NCBI RefSeq assembly: GCF_001729485.1
Contig: NZ_CP017157.1
Coordinates: 5,952,001 to 6,016,000, forward strand
Reading direction: 5' to 3'
DNA length: 64,000 bases
DNA from: Streptomyces lydicus
Lineage (GTDB): Bacteria; Actinomycetota; Actinomycetes; Streptomycetales; Streptomycetaceae
Part shown: positions 36,376 through 44,518 of the stretch, piece after piece
Layout of the letters: each line of letters opens with the position of its first letter
How positions within the stretch are numbered: the stretch's first letter is position 1
Notes under the pieces: model-generated
The model's database searches: none
What the model saw: the letters and a program-made list of their open reading frames with translations, nothing else
Told to the model about the DNA's origin: nothing
Translations under genes and position numbers: made by a program

Positions 36376-37200
36376 TCAGGACCGACGGTAACGAGTGAAC
36401 AGGAACCCGGCGTCCTCCAATACGGACGCCAGAGCGAATCGTTCGGGAACCGGGACGGCGGGCCCGTTCATGATCCTCGGCGCCGCGCCCACCGCGACCA
36501 CCGGAGCCAGCGTCAGACACATCTCGTCCAGCGCGCCGGCCGCCGCGAACTGCCCCAGCAGCATCGGTCCGCCCTCGGTGAGCAACCGGGTGTGCCCGCG
36601 CTCGGCCAGCACCCCGGCTACCCGGGCCGGGTCGACGCCCAGCCCCTCGCCGGCGAACACCACCTCGACGCCCGCCGCCCGGGCCGCGGCCACCCGGTCC
36701 GCCGACGCGCCCGCACCGGTCAGGACGACGGTGGGCACCAGCGGCTCGGTGAACAGCGGCAGCGTGAAGTCCAGCCCCAGGCCCGCGGTGACCACGGCGA
36801 TGGCCGGGGCCGGGCCCTGTCCGGCGGCGGCCCGGCGCGCGGCGAACGCCTCCCGGGCGCGGGCCGGCCGGTAGCCCTCCTTGCGGACCGTTTCGGCGCC
36901 CACGACCACCGCGTCCGCGAGTCCGCGCAGCACCCCGAAGATCCGCATGTCGGCGGCGCAGGACAGCGGCTGCGAGCGGCCCTCGTGGTGGGCCGCGCCG
37001 TCGACGGAGGACACCATGTTGGCCCGCAGCCATCCGGCCTGCCCCGAGAGCGCCGGGTCGTCCGGCGCCGGATACGCGTACGCGTCGGCCAGCTCCGTGA
37101 GCGTCCACTCCCGGTCGGCGGGGCCGGCGGCCGTGACCTCGGAGTTGCTGCCGCCGGGGGCGGACGCGGGCTGGGCGGGAAGGGGGAACAGGCGTCGCAT
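36376..37200 (-). CDS. RibD C-terminal-like (dihydrofolate reductase fold) reductase
   Basis: 274 residues, cytoplasmic. The reductase half of RibD is recognised: WLRANMVSSVDGAAHHEGRS, then DMRIFGVLRGLADAVVVGAE, TVRKEGY, HTRLLTEGGPMLLGQFAAAG and LDEMCLTLAPVV. No zinc deaminase motif is present, so it is a stand-alone NADPH-dependent reductase, perhaps for riboflavin intermediates or another heterocycle. ATG 37200 gives a 30-residue Pro/Ser-rich lead. It is divergent from zapE with 67 bases between starts. Confidence 0.85.
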   Translation of the reverse strand: MRRLFPLPAQPASAPGGSNSEVTAAGPADREWTLTELADAYAYPAPDDPALSGQAGWLRANMVSSVDGAAHHEGRSQPLSCAADMRIFGVLRGLADAVVVGAETVRKEGYRPARAREAFAARRAAAGQGPAPAIAVVTAGLGLDFTLPLFTEPLVPTVVLTGAGASADRVAAARAAGVEVVFAGEGLGVDPARVAGVLAERGHTRLLTEGGPMLLGQFAAAGALDEMCLTLAPVVAVGAAPRIMNGPAVPVPERFALASVLEDAGFLFTRYRRS

Positions 37201-37267
37201 GGCGGCAGTGTGACATGCCTCGCCCGGCGGACCGGCGGATACCGCCGAGGAGATAGGCTGGAGCGCT

Positions 37268-38389
37268 GTGTCACCTTCCCAGCCCGCTTCCCCGCAGCCC
37301 GACCCGATAGCCGGATCCCCGGCCGCCGGGGAGGACACCGTGCCCGCCGCGCTCACCGCCCGCGCCCCGCACGTCCCGTCCGACCGCCTGGTCGCCGAGA
37401 TGGTGCCGCCGCCGCGCTTCCAGGGCGCCCGCTTCGACACCTACATCCCGGACGCCGCGCAGCCCAGCCAGGCCGAGGCCGTCCAGGTCCTGAGCGACTT
37501 CGCGGACACCATCGAGGCGGGGGCGTCCGCCGGCACCGCCAAGCGCCGCTGGTTCGCCAAGAAGCCGGCGGCCCCCAAGGGCCCGCGCGGCGTCTATCTG
37601 GACGGCGGCTACGGCGTCGGCAAGACCCACCTGCTCGCCTCCCTGTGGCACGCCGCCCCCGCCCCGGCCGAGCGGAAGGCGTTCGGCACCTTCGTCGAGC
37701 TGACGAACCTGGTCGGCGCGCTCGGATTCCAGCAGACCGTCCGCACGCTCAGCGAGCACAGGCTGCTGTGCATCGACGAGTTCGAGCTGGACGACCCCGG
37801 CGACACGGTGCTGGTCTCCACCCTGCTCGGCAAGCTGGTCGACGCCGGGGTGGCGCTGGCCGCCACCTCCAACACCCTGCCCGGCAAGCTCGGCGAGGGC
37901 CGGTTCGCCGCCGCCGACTTCCTGCGCGAGATCCAGGGCCTGAGCGCGCACTTCCGCCCGCTGCGCATCGACGGCGAGGACTACCGCCACCGCGGCCTGC
38001 CCGAGGCGCCCGCCCCGTACGACGACGAGACCGTCACCCGCACCGCGTACCGCACCCCCGGTGCCTCGCTCGACGACTTCCCCTCTCTCCTGGAGCACCT
38101 GTCGAGGGTGCATCCCAGCCGCTACGGCGCCATGTGCGACGGCATCGACGCGGTCTGCCTCACCGACGTCCAGGCGGTACCCGACCAGTCGACCGCGCTG
38201 CGGCTGGTGGTCCTCGCGGACCGGCTCTACGACCGCGAGGTGCCCGTCCTGACCTCCGGCAAGCCGTTCGACGAGCTGTTCAGCGAGGAGATGCTGCGCG
38301 GCGGGTACCGCAAGAAGTACTTCCGGGCGATCTCCCGGCTGACGGCCCTGGCCCGCGACGCCAAGCCGCTGGTCGAGAGCGCCGTCTAG
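37268..38389 (+). CDS. zapE: AFG1/ZapE-type ATPase
   Basis: 373 residues. A P-loop ATPase with GVYLDGGYGVGKTHLLASLW (Walker A), RLLCIDEFELDD (Walker B) and LAATSNTLP (sensor 1). VPPPRFQGARFDTY near residue 50 and GGYRKKYFRAISRLTA near the end are typical of the family. ZapE is linked to Z-ring dynamics in enterobacteria and Afg1 to protein quality control; the role in actinomycetes is not settled. The GTG 37268 start follows a 67-base divergent gap. Its stop overlaps the stop of the convergent gene (shared CTAG at 38386-38389). Confidence 0.88.
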   Translation: MSPSQPASPQPDPIAGSPAAGEDTVPAALTARAPHVPSDRLVAEMVPPPRFQGARFDTYIPDAAQPSQAEAVQVLSDFADTIEAGASAGTAKRRWFAKKPAAPKGPRGVYLDGGYGVGKTHLLASLWHAAPAPAERKAFGTFVELTNLVGALGFQQTVRTLSEHRLLCIDEFELDDPGDTVLVSTLLGKLVDAGVALAATSNTLPGKLGEGRFAAADFLREIQGLSAHFRPLRIDGEDYRHRGLPEAPAPYDDETVTRTAYRTPGASLDDFPSLLEHLSRVHPSRYGAMCDGIDAVCLTDVQAVPDQSTALRLVVLADRLYDREVPVLTSGKPFDELFSEEMLRGGYRKKYFRAISRLTALARDAKPLVESAV

Positions 38390-39426
38390 GACCCGCCCAG
38401 CGGGCCGGGGCCGGCCGGGTCCCCGGCCCCCCGGTAGTGCCGGGCCAGGGCATGGAACGCCTCCTTCGGCTCCCAGGGCATACCGGGGTAGGCCCGGGCC
38501 GGCACGCCGTCGAGCATCTTGACGATCCCGTACGAGCCCAGGTCGGCGTCGGTCCGCGGGTCGTCGCGGTGCGGCAGCGCGTACCCGGCGAAGCTGAACC
38601 AGAAGGTGGTGTCCACCCCCTCCTGCGCGAAGAGCGGCAGCAGCTCGTCCATGTAGCGGACCTGCTCGCCCTCGTCCCGTACGATCCCCGGCTCGACCGT
38701 GCCGTCCGGCTGGACCACCAGCCAGCCGGCCGCGCCGAGGTCGCCGGCGCCGCGGAAGGTGCAGCACCCCACCTCGGTGATCACGACCGGCTTGCCGGGC
38801 ACGAAGAGCTCCTTGAGGTCCGCGCGGTAGCTGTCGGCGTTGCGGGTGCTGCGGTAGGCGTCGGCGCCGACCACGTCGAACGGCGTCCAGTCGATGTGCT
38901 CGATGGGGATCGAGGCGTAGCCGATCGGGCCGCCGAAACGGGGCCGGACCGTCCGTACGACCTCGTGGAGGTAGGCGTTGAGGCGCTCCGGGATCGGCGC
39001 GAGCGCCGCCTGCCGCACCTCCGGCGCGGCCTTCAGCGACTCCATCCGGTCACTGAAGGTGTCGCCGGGCAGGTAGCCGCGGGCGAACACGCTCAGCTCG
39101 CAGCCGGTCGCCAGCACGACGTCGGCCCCGCCGCGGCGCAGCGCCTCCGCGCGGTCGGCGCACTCGACGAAGTACGGCAGCATCTCCTGCTCGGTCATCT
39201 CGCAGGGAAACGGCGAGTACCAGACCGCCAGCCCGGCGGCGACCGCGAACTCGGCCGCCACGCTGAGCCGTTCGGGGTCGCCGCCGGTGATGCGGACGGT
39301 GTTGCAGTGCAGGTCCTCGGCGATGATCCGCATCTCCCGCGCCACGACGCGGGGGTCGAACTCCGGGCGGCTGGTGTCGCCGTTGGGGAACGTTCCGGTG
39401 TCGTACTGCACTCCCTTGCCGCGCAT
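38386..39426 (-). CDS. TIM-barrel, clan GH-A glycosidase-like cytoplasmic protein
   Basis: 346 residues without a signal peptide. MRGKGVQYDTGTFPNG opens the barrel. Two Glu sit on strands as in GH-A enzymes: VLATGCELSVF (E about 110) and PVVITEVGCCTF (E about 225). DVVGADAYRS and TTFWFSFAGYALP are further barrel strands. Relatives are often called hypothetical or 'abortive infection protein'; I see no evidence for the latter function. The divergent TetR gene and the palindrome at 39449-39473 suggest inducible expression. The substrate is unknown. Confidence 0.7.
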   Translation of the reverse strand: MRGKGVQYDTGTFPNGDTSRPEFDPRVVAREMRIIAEDLHCNTVRITGGDPERLSVAAEFAVAAGLAVWYSPFPCEMTEQEMLPYFVECADRAEALRRGGADVVLATGCELSVFARGYLPGDTFSDRMESLKAAPEVRQAALAPIPERLNAYLHEVVRTVRPRFGGPIGYASIPIEHIDWTPFDVVGADAYRSTRNADSYRADLKELFVPGKPVVITEVGCCTFRGAGDLGAAGWLVVQPDGTVEPGIVRDEGEQVRYMDELLPLFAQEGVDTTFWFSFAGYALPHRDDPRTDADLGSYGIVKMLDGVPARAYPGMPWEPKEAFHALARHYRGAGDPAGPGPLGGS

Positions 39427-39448
39427 CGCGCTCCTTAAGGTTCGCCGC

Positions 39449-39473
39449 GTATCTTATCTGGAGCGTAAGATAC
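39449..39473. promoter_or_regulatory. TetR-type operator, GTATCTTA-N9-TAAGATAC
   Basis: A perfect 8-bp inverted repeat with a 9-base spacer, AT-rich in a GC-rich genome. It sits in the 52-base gap between the divergent glycosidase-like gene and the TetR gene, so both promoters must overlap it. This is a strong candidate operator for the adjacent regulator. Confidence 0.7.
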
Positions 39474-39478
39474 ATGGC

Positions 39479-40114
39479 GTGTCTAAAGAGGTAAACGGCG
39501 GGCCACCGCCCCCGGGACGCCGCCGCAGGGGTGCCGCACTGGAAGCCGCCCTGCTCGACGCCACCTGGGAGGAGCTGCTCGCCGTCGGCTACCAGGAGCT
39601 GACCTACGAGGGCGTGGCGGCCCGCGCCCACACCAGCCGGACCGTGCTCTACCGGCGCTGGCCGCACCGCCGCGACCTGGTCCTCGCCGCGCTGCGCCAC
39701 CGGACGCCGCCGCTGCCGCCGCCGGTGCCGGACACCGGGGCGCTGCGGACCGACGTCCTCGCCCTGCTCGGCCAGATCACCGCCCGCCTGTCGGAGATCA
39801 CGCCCGTCCTGGAGGTGCTCACCGACAGCCGCTCCCGCGGCACCGACCTCGACGACTACCTGGCGGAGCGGTCCCGCGGCGACGACGGGGGCGCCATGGC
39901 GGAGCTGCTCGACCGCGCGGCCCGGCGCGGGGAGACCGACCCGTCCCGTATCCCCGCCCGGGTCGCCACCCTGCCGGTCTCCCTGGTGGCCGGCGAGATG
40001 CTGATCACCCGTCAAGCGCCGTCGCAGGCCGCCGTCACGGCGGTCGTCGACGACATCTTCCTGCCCCTGGTCGCCCATCACGGCGGCACCGGCGGCGCGG
40101 CGGACGGGGGCTGA
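39479..40114 (+). CDS. TetR-family repressor, divergent from glycosidase-like gene
   Basis: 211 residues. The HTH is RRGAALEAALLDATWEELLA, then VGYQELTYEGVAARAHTSRT and VLYRRWPHRRDLVLAALRHR. The ligand domain has TetR_C11-like features (LTDSRSRGTDLDDYLAERSR). GTG 39479 is the first start downstream of the operator; the frame continues upstream through the divergent gene, which is not plausible. The start lies five bases from the palindrome at 39449-39473, so it is likely autoregulated and represses the divergent gene. Confidence 0.88.
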   Translation: MSKEVNGGPPPPGRRRRGAALEAALLDATWEELLAVGYQELTYEGVAARAHTSRTVLYRRWPHRRDLVLAALRHRTPPLPPPVPDTGALRTDVLALLGQITARLSEITPVLEVLTDSRSRGTDLDDYLAERSRGDDGGAMAELLDRAARRGETDPSRIPARVATLPVSLVAGEMLITRQAPSQAAVTAVVDDIFLPLVAHHGGTGGAADGG

Positions 40115-40232
40115 GCGAGCACCCGAGAGCGACACGGGGTGGCGCCCCGGCGCGCCGCCCGGTTCCCGCCGGGCCGGGTGCGTGGTACACACGAGCGGGT
40201 CACGTCACCTGTCCGCCAACAGGGAGTTGCCC

Positions 40233-41618
40233 ATGTCCGCGACACGACGTCAGATCCTCGCCAGAACCGGCGCGTCGGTGGTGTCCCTCGCCTTCGCCGG
40301 GAGCCTCACGGAGCTCTTCGCGGGGACCGCGACCGCCGAGAGCATGGGACGGCGCGGCTACGGCCCGCTGGTCCCCGACCCGCACGGCCTGCTCGACCTC
40401 CCCAAGGGCTTCCGCTACAAGGTCCTCTCCAAGGAGGGCGACCCGTTGCGCTCGGGGGAGGGCAAGGTGCCCAGCAACTGCGACGGCATGGCCGCCTTTC
40501 CCGGCTCACCCGCTTCCGCCGGCCGTCGCGGCAGCACGTACCTCGTCCGCAACCACGAGAACCGTACGAACTCCCGCTCCGCCGTCCCCCGGGTCCGCGA
40601 CCTGACCTACGACCCCGGTGGCGAGGGCGGCTGTACGGCGCTGGAGCTCGGCCCGGACCACACCGTGCGCTCCGAACGGGTCGCCATCGCCGGCACCTCC
40701 ACCAACTGCGCGGGCGGCCCCACCCCCTGGAACACCTGGCTGACCTGCGAGGAGACCGAGCTGCGGGCCGGTGAGGAGAACTACACCAAGGACCACGGCT
40801 TCATCTTCGAGGTCGATCCGTACGACCCGCGGCGCACCGGCGCCGTCCCGCTGACCGCGATGGGCCGCTTCCAGCACGAGGCGATCGCCGTGGACCCCCG
40901 CACCGGCACGGTCTACGAAACCGAGGACGCCTTCGACAAGCCCTTCGGCCTCTTCTACCGCTTCCTGCCGGAGAAGCCGCTGGGCGGCCGCGGCTCCCTG
41001 CGGGCGGGCGGCCGGCTCCAGGCGCTGCGGGTCCCCGGCGTGCCCGACCTGTCCACCGTCCAGCAGCCGGGCACCACCTTCGACGGCGTCACCTGGGTCG
41101 ACGTCCCCGACCCGCTGGCCCGCCACACCCCCGTCCGCTTCCAGGACTTCGGCCCCGGCGGCATCACCCACGCGCAGAAGCTGGAGGGCTGCTATTGGGG
41201 CGGCTCCTGCGTCTACTTCGTCTCCAGCTTCGCGCACCGCGCCGCCGGCTCGGCGGCCGACCACTACGGCCAGGTCTGGAAGTACGACCCCGAACGGCGC
41301 CGGCTCACCCAAGTCGTGGTCTTCGGCCCGGACAGCGACCTCCAACTGCCCGGCGAGTCACCCGACAACATCTGCCTCGCCCCCAGCGGCGGCCTGATGG
41401 TCTGCGAGGACGGCGACGGCGCCCAGCACGTCTTCGGCCTCACCCGCCGCGGCGAGGTCTACGCGATGGCGCGCGGCCGGCAGAACATCGGCACCCCGGA
41501 GAAGCCGGAATGGGGCGAGTTCGCGGGCGTGACGTTCGCCCCCGACCACCGCACCATGTACGTCAACTGCTACACCCCGGGCACGACGTTCGCCGTGACG
41601 GGTCCTTGGGGGCACTGA
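40233..41618 (+). CDS. Tat-exported PhoX/DUF839-family protein
   Basis: 461 residues. A twin-arginine signal (ATRRQILARTGASVVSLAFA, cleavage near ATAES) is followed by a PhoX-type six-bladed propeller: LPKGFRYKVLSKEGD, YLVRNHEN, NCAGGPTPWNTWLTCEE, FQHEAIAVDP, VYETEDAF and PDNICLAPSGGLMVCEDG. PhoX enzymes are Ca/Fe-dependent phosphatases; the NHE and CEE metal ligands are present. ATG 40233 has AGGGAG eight bases upstream. No pho box was found upstream. Phosphate scavenging is the likely role, though some DUF839 proteins are not phosphatases. Confidence 0.85.
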   Translation: MSATRRQILARTGASVVSLAFAGSLTELFAGTATAESMGRRGYGPLVPDPHGLLDLPKGFRYKVLSKEGDPLRSGEGKVPSNCDGMAAFPGSPASAGRRGSTYLVRNHENRTNSRSAVPRVRDLTYDPGGEGGCTALELGPDHTVRSERVAIAGTSTNCAGGPTPWNTWLTCEETELRAGEENYTKDHGFIFEVDPYDPRRTGAVPLTAMGRFQHEAIAVDPRTGTVYETEDAFDKPFGLFYRFLPEKPLGGRGSLRAGGRLQALRVPGVPDLSTVQQPGTTFDGVTWVDVPDPLARHTPVRFQDFGPGGITHAQKLEGCYWGGSCVYFVSSFAHRAAGSAADHYGQVWKYDPERRRLTQVVVFGPDSDLQLPGESPDNICLAPSGGLMVCEDGDGAQHVFGLTRRGEVYAMARGRQNIGTPEKPEWGEFAGVTFAPDHRTMYVNCYTPGTTFAVTGPWGH

Positions 41619-41714
41619 GGCGGGTGCCCTGACGCGGACCCCGGGGCGGGGGCCCGGCGCCGGGCGGATGGAACTGCCTGCGTACGGCCGGGCGCGGTGC
41701 CCGGCACCGCCGCG

Positions 41715-42125
41715 TCAGCCGGAGCAGGCGGAGCGCTGGGCCTCCTGCCACTCGCACACGGGGCAGAGCACGATGCCGGGCTGCTCGACCGGGTACTCGG
41801 TGGGCTCCCCGCACTGAAGGCAGTCGGCCGGCGGGGAGGCGGCGTCGGTGCTGGTCGTCGCGTTGCTGAGCGCTGCGGTGCCGGGCGCTGCGTTGCTGGT
41901 CGTCTCGTTGCTGAGCGCTGCGTTGCTGGTCGCTGCGGTGCCCGGCGTCTCGTTGCCGGGCGTCACGGTGCCGGGCGTCTCGTTGCCGGGCGTTGCGGTG
42001 ACCGGCGTCGCGGTGCTCGTCGCGTCGTGGTCCGCGTAGCACTCGGTGGGGGCCGTGGGTGCCGTGGGGCCCGGGTACGGGCGGGGCGCGGGGGCGGGGG
42101 CGGGGCGGGCGTGGGTGCCGGACAT
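41715..42125 (-). CDS. Small zinc-ribbon protein with a degenerate Thr/Asn repeat middle
   Basis: 136 residues. The C-terminus is a clean zinc ribbon, CLQCGEPTEYPVEQPGIVLC, continuing PVCEWQEAQRSACSG, with two CxxC pairs. The N-terminus is Pro/Ala-rich and the middle (about residues 35-100) is a low-complexity run of NETPGT, SNAALSNET and TPVTATPG units. The DNA of that middle is built of short tandem repeats, so length variation between strains is likely. ATG 42125 is the start; upstream the frame enters a poly-C/G hairpin and a minisatellite. Function unknown. Confidence 0.65.
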   Translation of the reverse strand: MSGTHARPAPAPAPRPYPGPTAPTAPTECYADHDATSTATPVTATPGNETPGTVTPGNETPGTAATSNAALSNETTSNAAPGTAALSNATTSTDAASPPADCLQCGEPTEYPVEQPGIVLCPVCEWQEAQRSACSG

Positions 42126-42179
42126 GGTGTCGAGCGTACGCCGGTGCCTCCCCCCCCACCCCCGAACCCACCCCCCGCC

Positions 42180-42200
42180 CCCTCCCCCGAAGGGGGAGGG
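42180..42200. terminator. Poly-C/poly-G hairpin, 9-bp core stem
   Basis: CCCTCCCCC pairs with GGGGGAGGG around GAA, with further C-rich and G-rich arms on both sides. It probably ends the ABC operon transcript on the minus strand. Confidence 0.5.
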
Positions 42201-42224
42201 GGGGAGGGGGCGGGGGGAGCGCCG

Positions 42225-42404
42225 ATGAGCCGGCGACGGCGGCGGATGGGCGAAGCGTCCATGAGCCGGCGACGGCGGCGGATCGGCGAAGCATCCATGA
42301 GCCCGCGAGGGCGGCGGATCGGCGAAGCATCCATGAGCCCGCGAGGGCGGCGGATCGGCGAAGCATCCATGAGCCCGCGAGGGCGGCGGATCGGCGAAGC
42401 GTCC
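42225..42404. repeat. Minisatellite: five tandem 36-bp repeats
   Basis: Units start at 42225, 42261, 42297, 42333 and 42369, each beginning ATGAGCC and ending GCGAAGC(A/G)TCC. The last three are identical except at one base; the first two differ by a few bases. The length is a multiple of three, and both strands read through as 12-residue Arg-rich repeats, but no gene with proper signals is seen. Confidence 0.92.
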
Positions 42405-42517
42405 ATGACACGGGAAAGGCGGACGGGGCAAGTGCTGGGTGAGCGGTGCGTAGGCCGGGAAAGCCGCGATCTACGCAGGACACCGGGGCGGGCACGTGCG
42501 CGGGCGGGGGCCGGCGC

Positions 42518-43186
42518 TCAAGTGCGGCGGGAGGTGAGGGCGCAGGCGGCTGCCGTGGTGGCGGCGGCGATCGCGACGGTCGCGGCGAGCGGGAGCCAGG
42601 GGGTGTTGACGGTGCCGTGGGCGGAGCCGGTGACCAGGCCGGTGACGGCGGCGTTGGCGGGCGACGCACCGAGGACGAGCAGCAGCAGCGCGGCGGTCAG
42701 TCCCGTGGGGATGCCCCAGCCCGGGTTGCGTACGACCGGCCAGTTGCACAGCGTGCCGATCGCGGTGCCCAGCAGCAGGCAGGCCAGCGCGGCGAGCAGC
42801 CCCGCGACGGTCGCGGGCAGGACCGGGACGGCGACGCGGTGGTCACCGGAGTGCGGGTCGGACAGCAGCAGCACCACCAGCGCTCCCAGGAGCGCGAGCA
42901 GCACCCCGGCACCGGCCGCGGTCAGCACGGACGCGAGGTGCACCCGGCCCGGCCCGGCGGCGGCAGCGGTGCAACTGCGGGCGGCCGGGGGCTCGTTGGT
43001 GACGCAGACGCGGGTGAGCCATACGGCGACCGGCAGCAAGCCTCCCGCGGCCCAGCCGAACGCGTCCAGGATCGGGCCACCGCTCTGGATACCGACGGCG
43101 AGGAACGCCGCGTGGAAGATGACCGGCGGCAGCCAGCGGTGCGAGCCGATGAACAGCGCTGCCTGGTAGCGGAGAAGAGCGATCAC
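42518..43186 (-). CDS. ABC transporter permease (ABC-2-like membrane protein)
   Basis: 222 residues with about six hydrophobic segments (WLPPVIFHAAFLAVGI, VLTAAGAGVLLALLGALVVL, TVAGLLAALACLLLGTAIG, LTAALLLLVLGASPANA, LPLAATVAIAAATTAAA). It begins IALLRYQAALFIGSHRW, like small ABC-2 permeases. The GTG start overlaps the ATPase stop by four bases (GTGA at 43183-43186). The substrate is unknown. The gene is followed by the minisatellite region. Confidence 0.8.
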   Translation of the reverse strand: MIALLRYQAALFIGSHRWLPPVIFHAAFLAVGIQSGGPILDAFGWAAGGLLPVAVWLTRVCVTNEPPAARSCTAAAAGPGRVHLASVLTAAGAGVLLALLGALVVLLLSDPHSGDHRVAVPVLPATVAGLLAALACLLLGTAIGTLCNWPVVRNPGWGIPTGLTAALLLLVLGASPANAAVTGLVTGSAHGTVNTPWLPLAATVAIAAATTAAACALTSRRT

Positions 43187-44205
43187 GGAAGCGGCGCCTC
43201 GTCGGAGTCGGAAGCGGAAGTGGAAGTAAAAGCGGAAGTGGAAGTGGAATCGGGGTGGGCCTCCGAGTGGGCGTCCGGGCGTGATCCCGAGGTGGGCGCG
43301 GGGCTCGGAGGGGTCGGGGTCCGGGGTGCGGCAGGGGTCAGCGAGCGGATGTGCCAGGGCGGGTGGGCCGCGAGCAGGGTGCGCAGCAGCGCGTCGGAGT
43401 GGACGGCCGCGACGGTCAGCCGGGTCGTACCGTCCGGCCCCGGGGTGATCTCCGGGCCACCGGGCAGCCCCGGCGCTCCGGCGAAGACGGGCGGTACGGC
43501 GCCCGGGGCGCCCTCGGCCTCGATGATCACGCGGGGGCCGGTCGCGGTCTCCGATCCGGCTGCCGGCCCGGCCGCCTCGTGGGGCAGCAGCCGCCCCTCC
43601 GCCACCCGGTAGCTGGCGTCGGCCGCGCCGGCCAGCCGCTGCGGATCGTGGTCGACGAAGACGACGGTGCCGCCGTCCGCGACCCGTTCGGCGACCGCGC
43701 GGTCCAGTACCTCGCGCGCGCCGCGGTCCAGCCCGGTCCATGCCTCGTCCAGCACCAGGAGCGTGGGCTCGGCGAGCAGCGCCTGCGCCACGGCGACCTT
43801 CTGGCTGGTGCCCTTCGACAGCTCGGCCAGCCGCGTACGGGCGTGTCCGGCCGCGCCGAAGCGTTCGAGCCACTCGGCGGCGCGGCGGGCGGCTTCGGCG
43901 CCGCGCAGGCCGTGGACGCGACCGAGGTGGGTGAGGTAGCCGACCGCGGTGAACGGCAGCGCCACCGGGAAGCGTTCGGGGACGTACGCGCTGCGCGGGC
44001 GTCCGGTGATGCGGCCGGTGCTGGGGTGGTCGATGCCGGCGAGCAGCCGCAGCAGGGTGGACTTTCCGCTGCCGTTGGTCCCCTCCACCCGCAGCAGCGC
44101 CCCTCGGGGCACCTCCAGGTGTACGTCCCGCAGCACCCAGGGGCCGCGCACCCCGTAGCGCCGCCCCACCCCGTCCAGCCTCATGGCCGGCGCCACATCC
44201 GGCAC
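43183..44205 (-). CDS. ABC transporter ATPase with long C-terminal extension
   Basis: 340 residues from GTG 44205, which has GGGGAGG nine bases upstream (an internal ATG at 44184 is possible). Walker A is GTNGSGKST, the signature is a variant LSKGTSQKVAVAQ, and Walker B is LLVLDEAWTGLD, with FVDHD as the H-loop. About 120 residues follow the ATPase core: a small alpha/beta part (TTRLTVAAVHSDALLRTLLA) and then a Ser/Thr/Asp-rich tail whose DNA is an imperfect short tandem repeat (43200-43250). The LSKGT signature is typical of ABC-2 exporters. It is coupled to the permease. Confidence 0.85.
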   Translation of the reverse strand: MPDVAPAMRLDGVGRRYGVRGPWVLRDVHLEVPRGALLRVEGTNGSGKSTLLRLLAGIDHPSTGRITGRPRSAYVPERFPVALPFTAVGYLTHLGRVHGLRGAEAARRAAEWLERFGAAGHARTRLAELSKGTSQKVAVAQALLAEPTLLVLDEAWTGLDRGAREVLDRAVAERVADGGTVVFVDHDPQRLAGAADASYRVAEGRLLPHEAAGPAAGSETATGPRVIIEAEGAPGAVPPVFAGAPGLPGGPEITPGPDGTTRLTVAAVHSDALLRTLLAAHPPWHIRSLTPAAPRTPTPPSPAPTSGSRPDAHSEAHPDSTSTSAFTSTSASDSDEAPLP

Positions 44206-44518
44206 TCCGGCACCTCCCCAGCCCGTGTCCTGACGCCCCCCGGCGTCTCCTGGCGTCCCGGCGCCGACGGTAGCCGGGGCGGCGGGACGGCGCCCGCCCG
44301 GGCACGCGTGGTGCGACATCCCCGCGCGGGCGCGCAGGGGGAACGCGTACGGCACGGCCAACGCGCCAACGCCACGACGGAGGTGGGAAGTTGGCCGCCG
44401 GCCGGTTGGGTCCCGGCCGGGTGGCCGTGGCTTGCCGGGCGGAAGCCGTCGGCCGGTGGCCTCGGGCGGGCGCCGGTCCCGGCCCGGCGTTGTCGGTGGC
44501 GGCTGGCAGACTGGGCGA
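44206..44518. other. 313-base divergent intergenic region
   Basis: Lies between the ABC ATPase and the PTH2-like gene. CGGCCAAC (44355-44362) and GTTGGCCG (44390-44397) form an 8-bp inverted repeat with a 27-base spacer, a possible operator. No ORF is convincing. Confidence 0.4.

Larger units (their letters stand above)
42126..42517. other. 392-base intergenic region: GC hairpin plus minisatellite
   Basis: Holds a poly-C/poly-G hairpin (stem 42180-42188 with 42192-42200, longer if mismatches are allowed) and five 36-bp tandem repeats. It lies between the ABC permease stop and the zinc-ribbon start, both on the minus strand. Confidence 0.8.

Noticed and set aside
41697..43169. A 490-codon plus-strand frame reading through the minisatellite
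   Set aside because: It is antisense to the zinc-ribbon and ABC permease genes, with Gly/Arg/Val low complexity and no signals.
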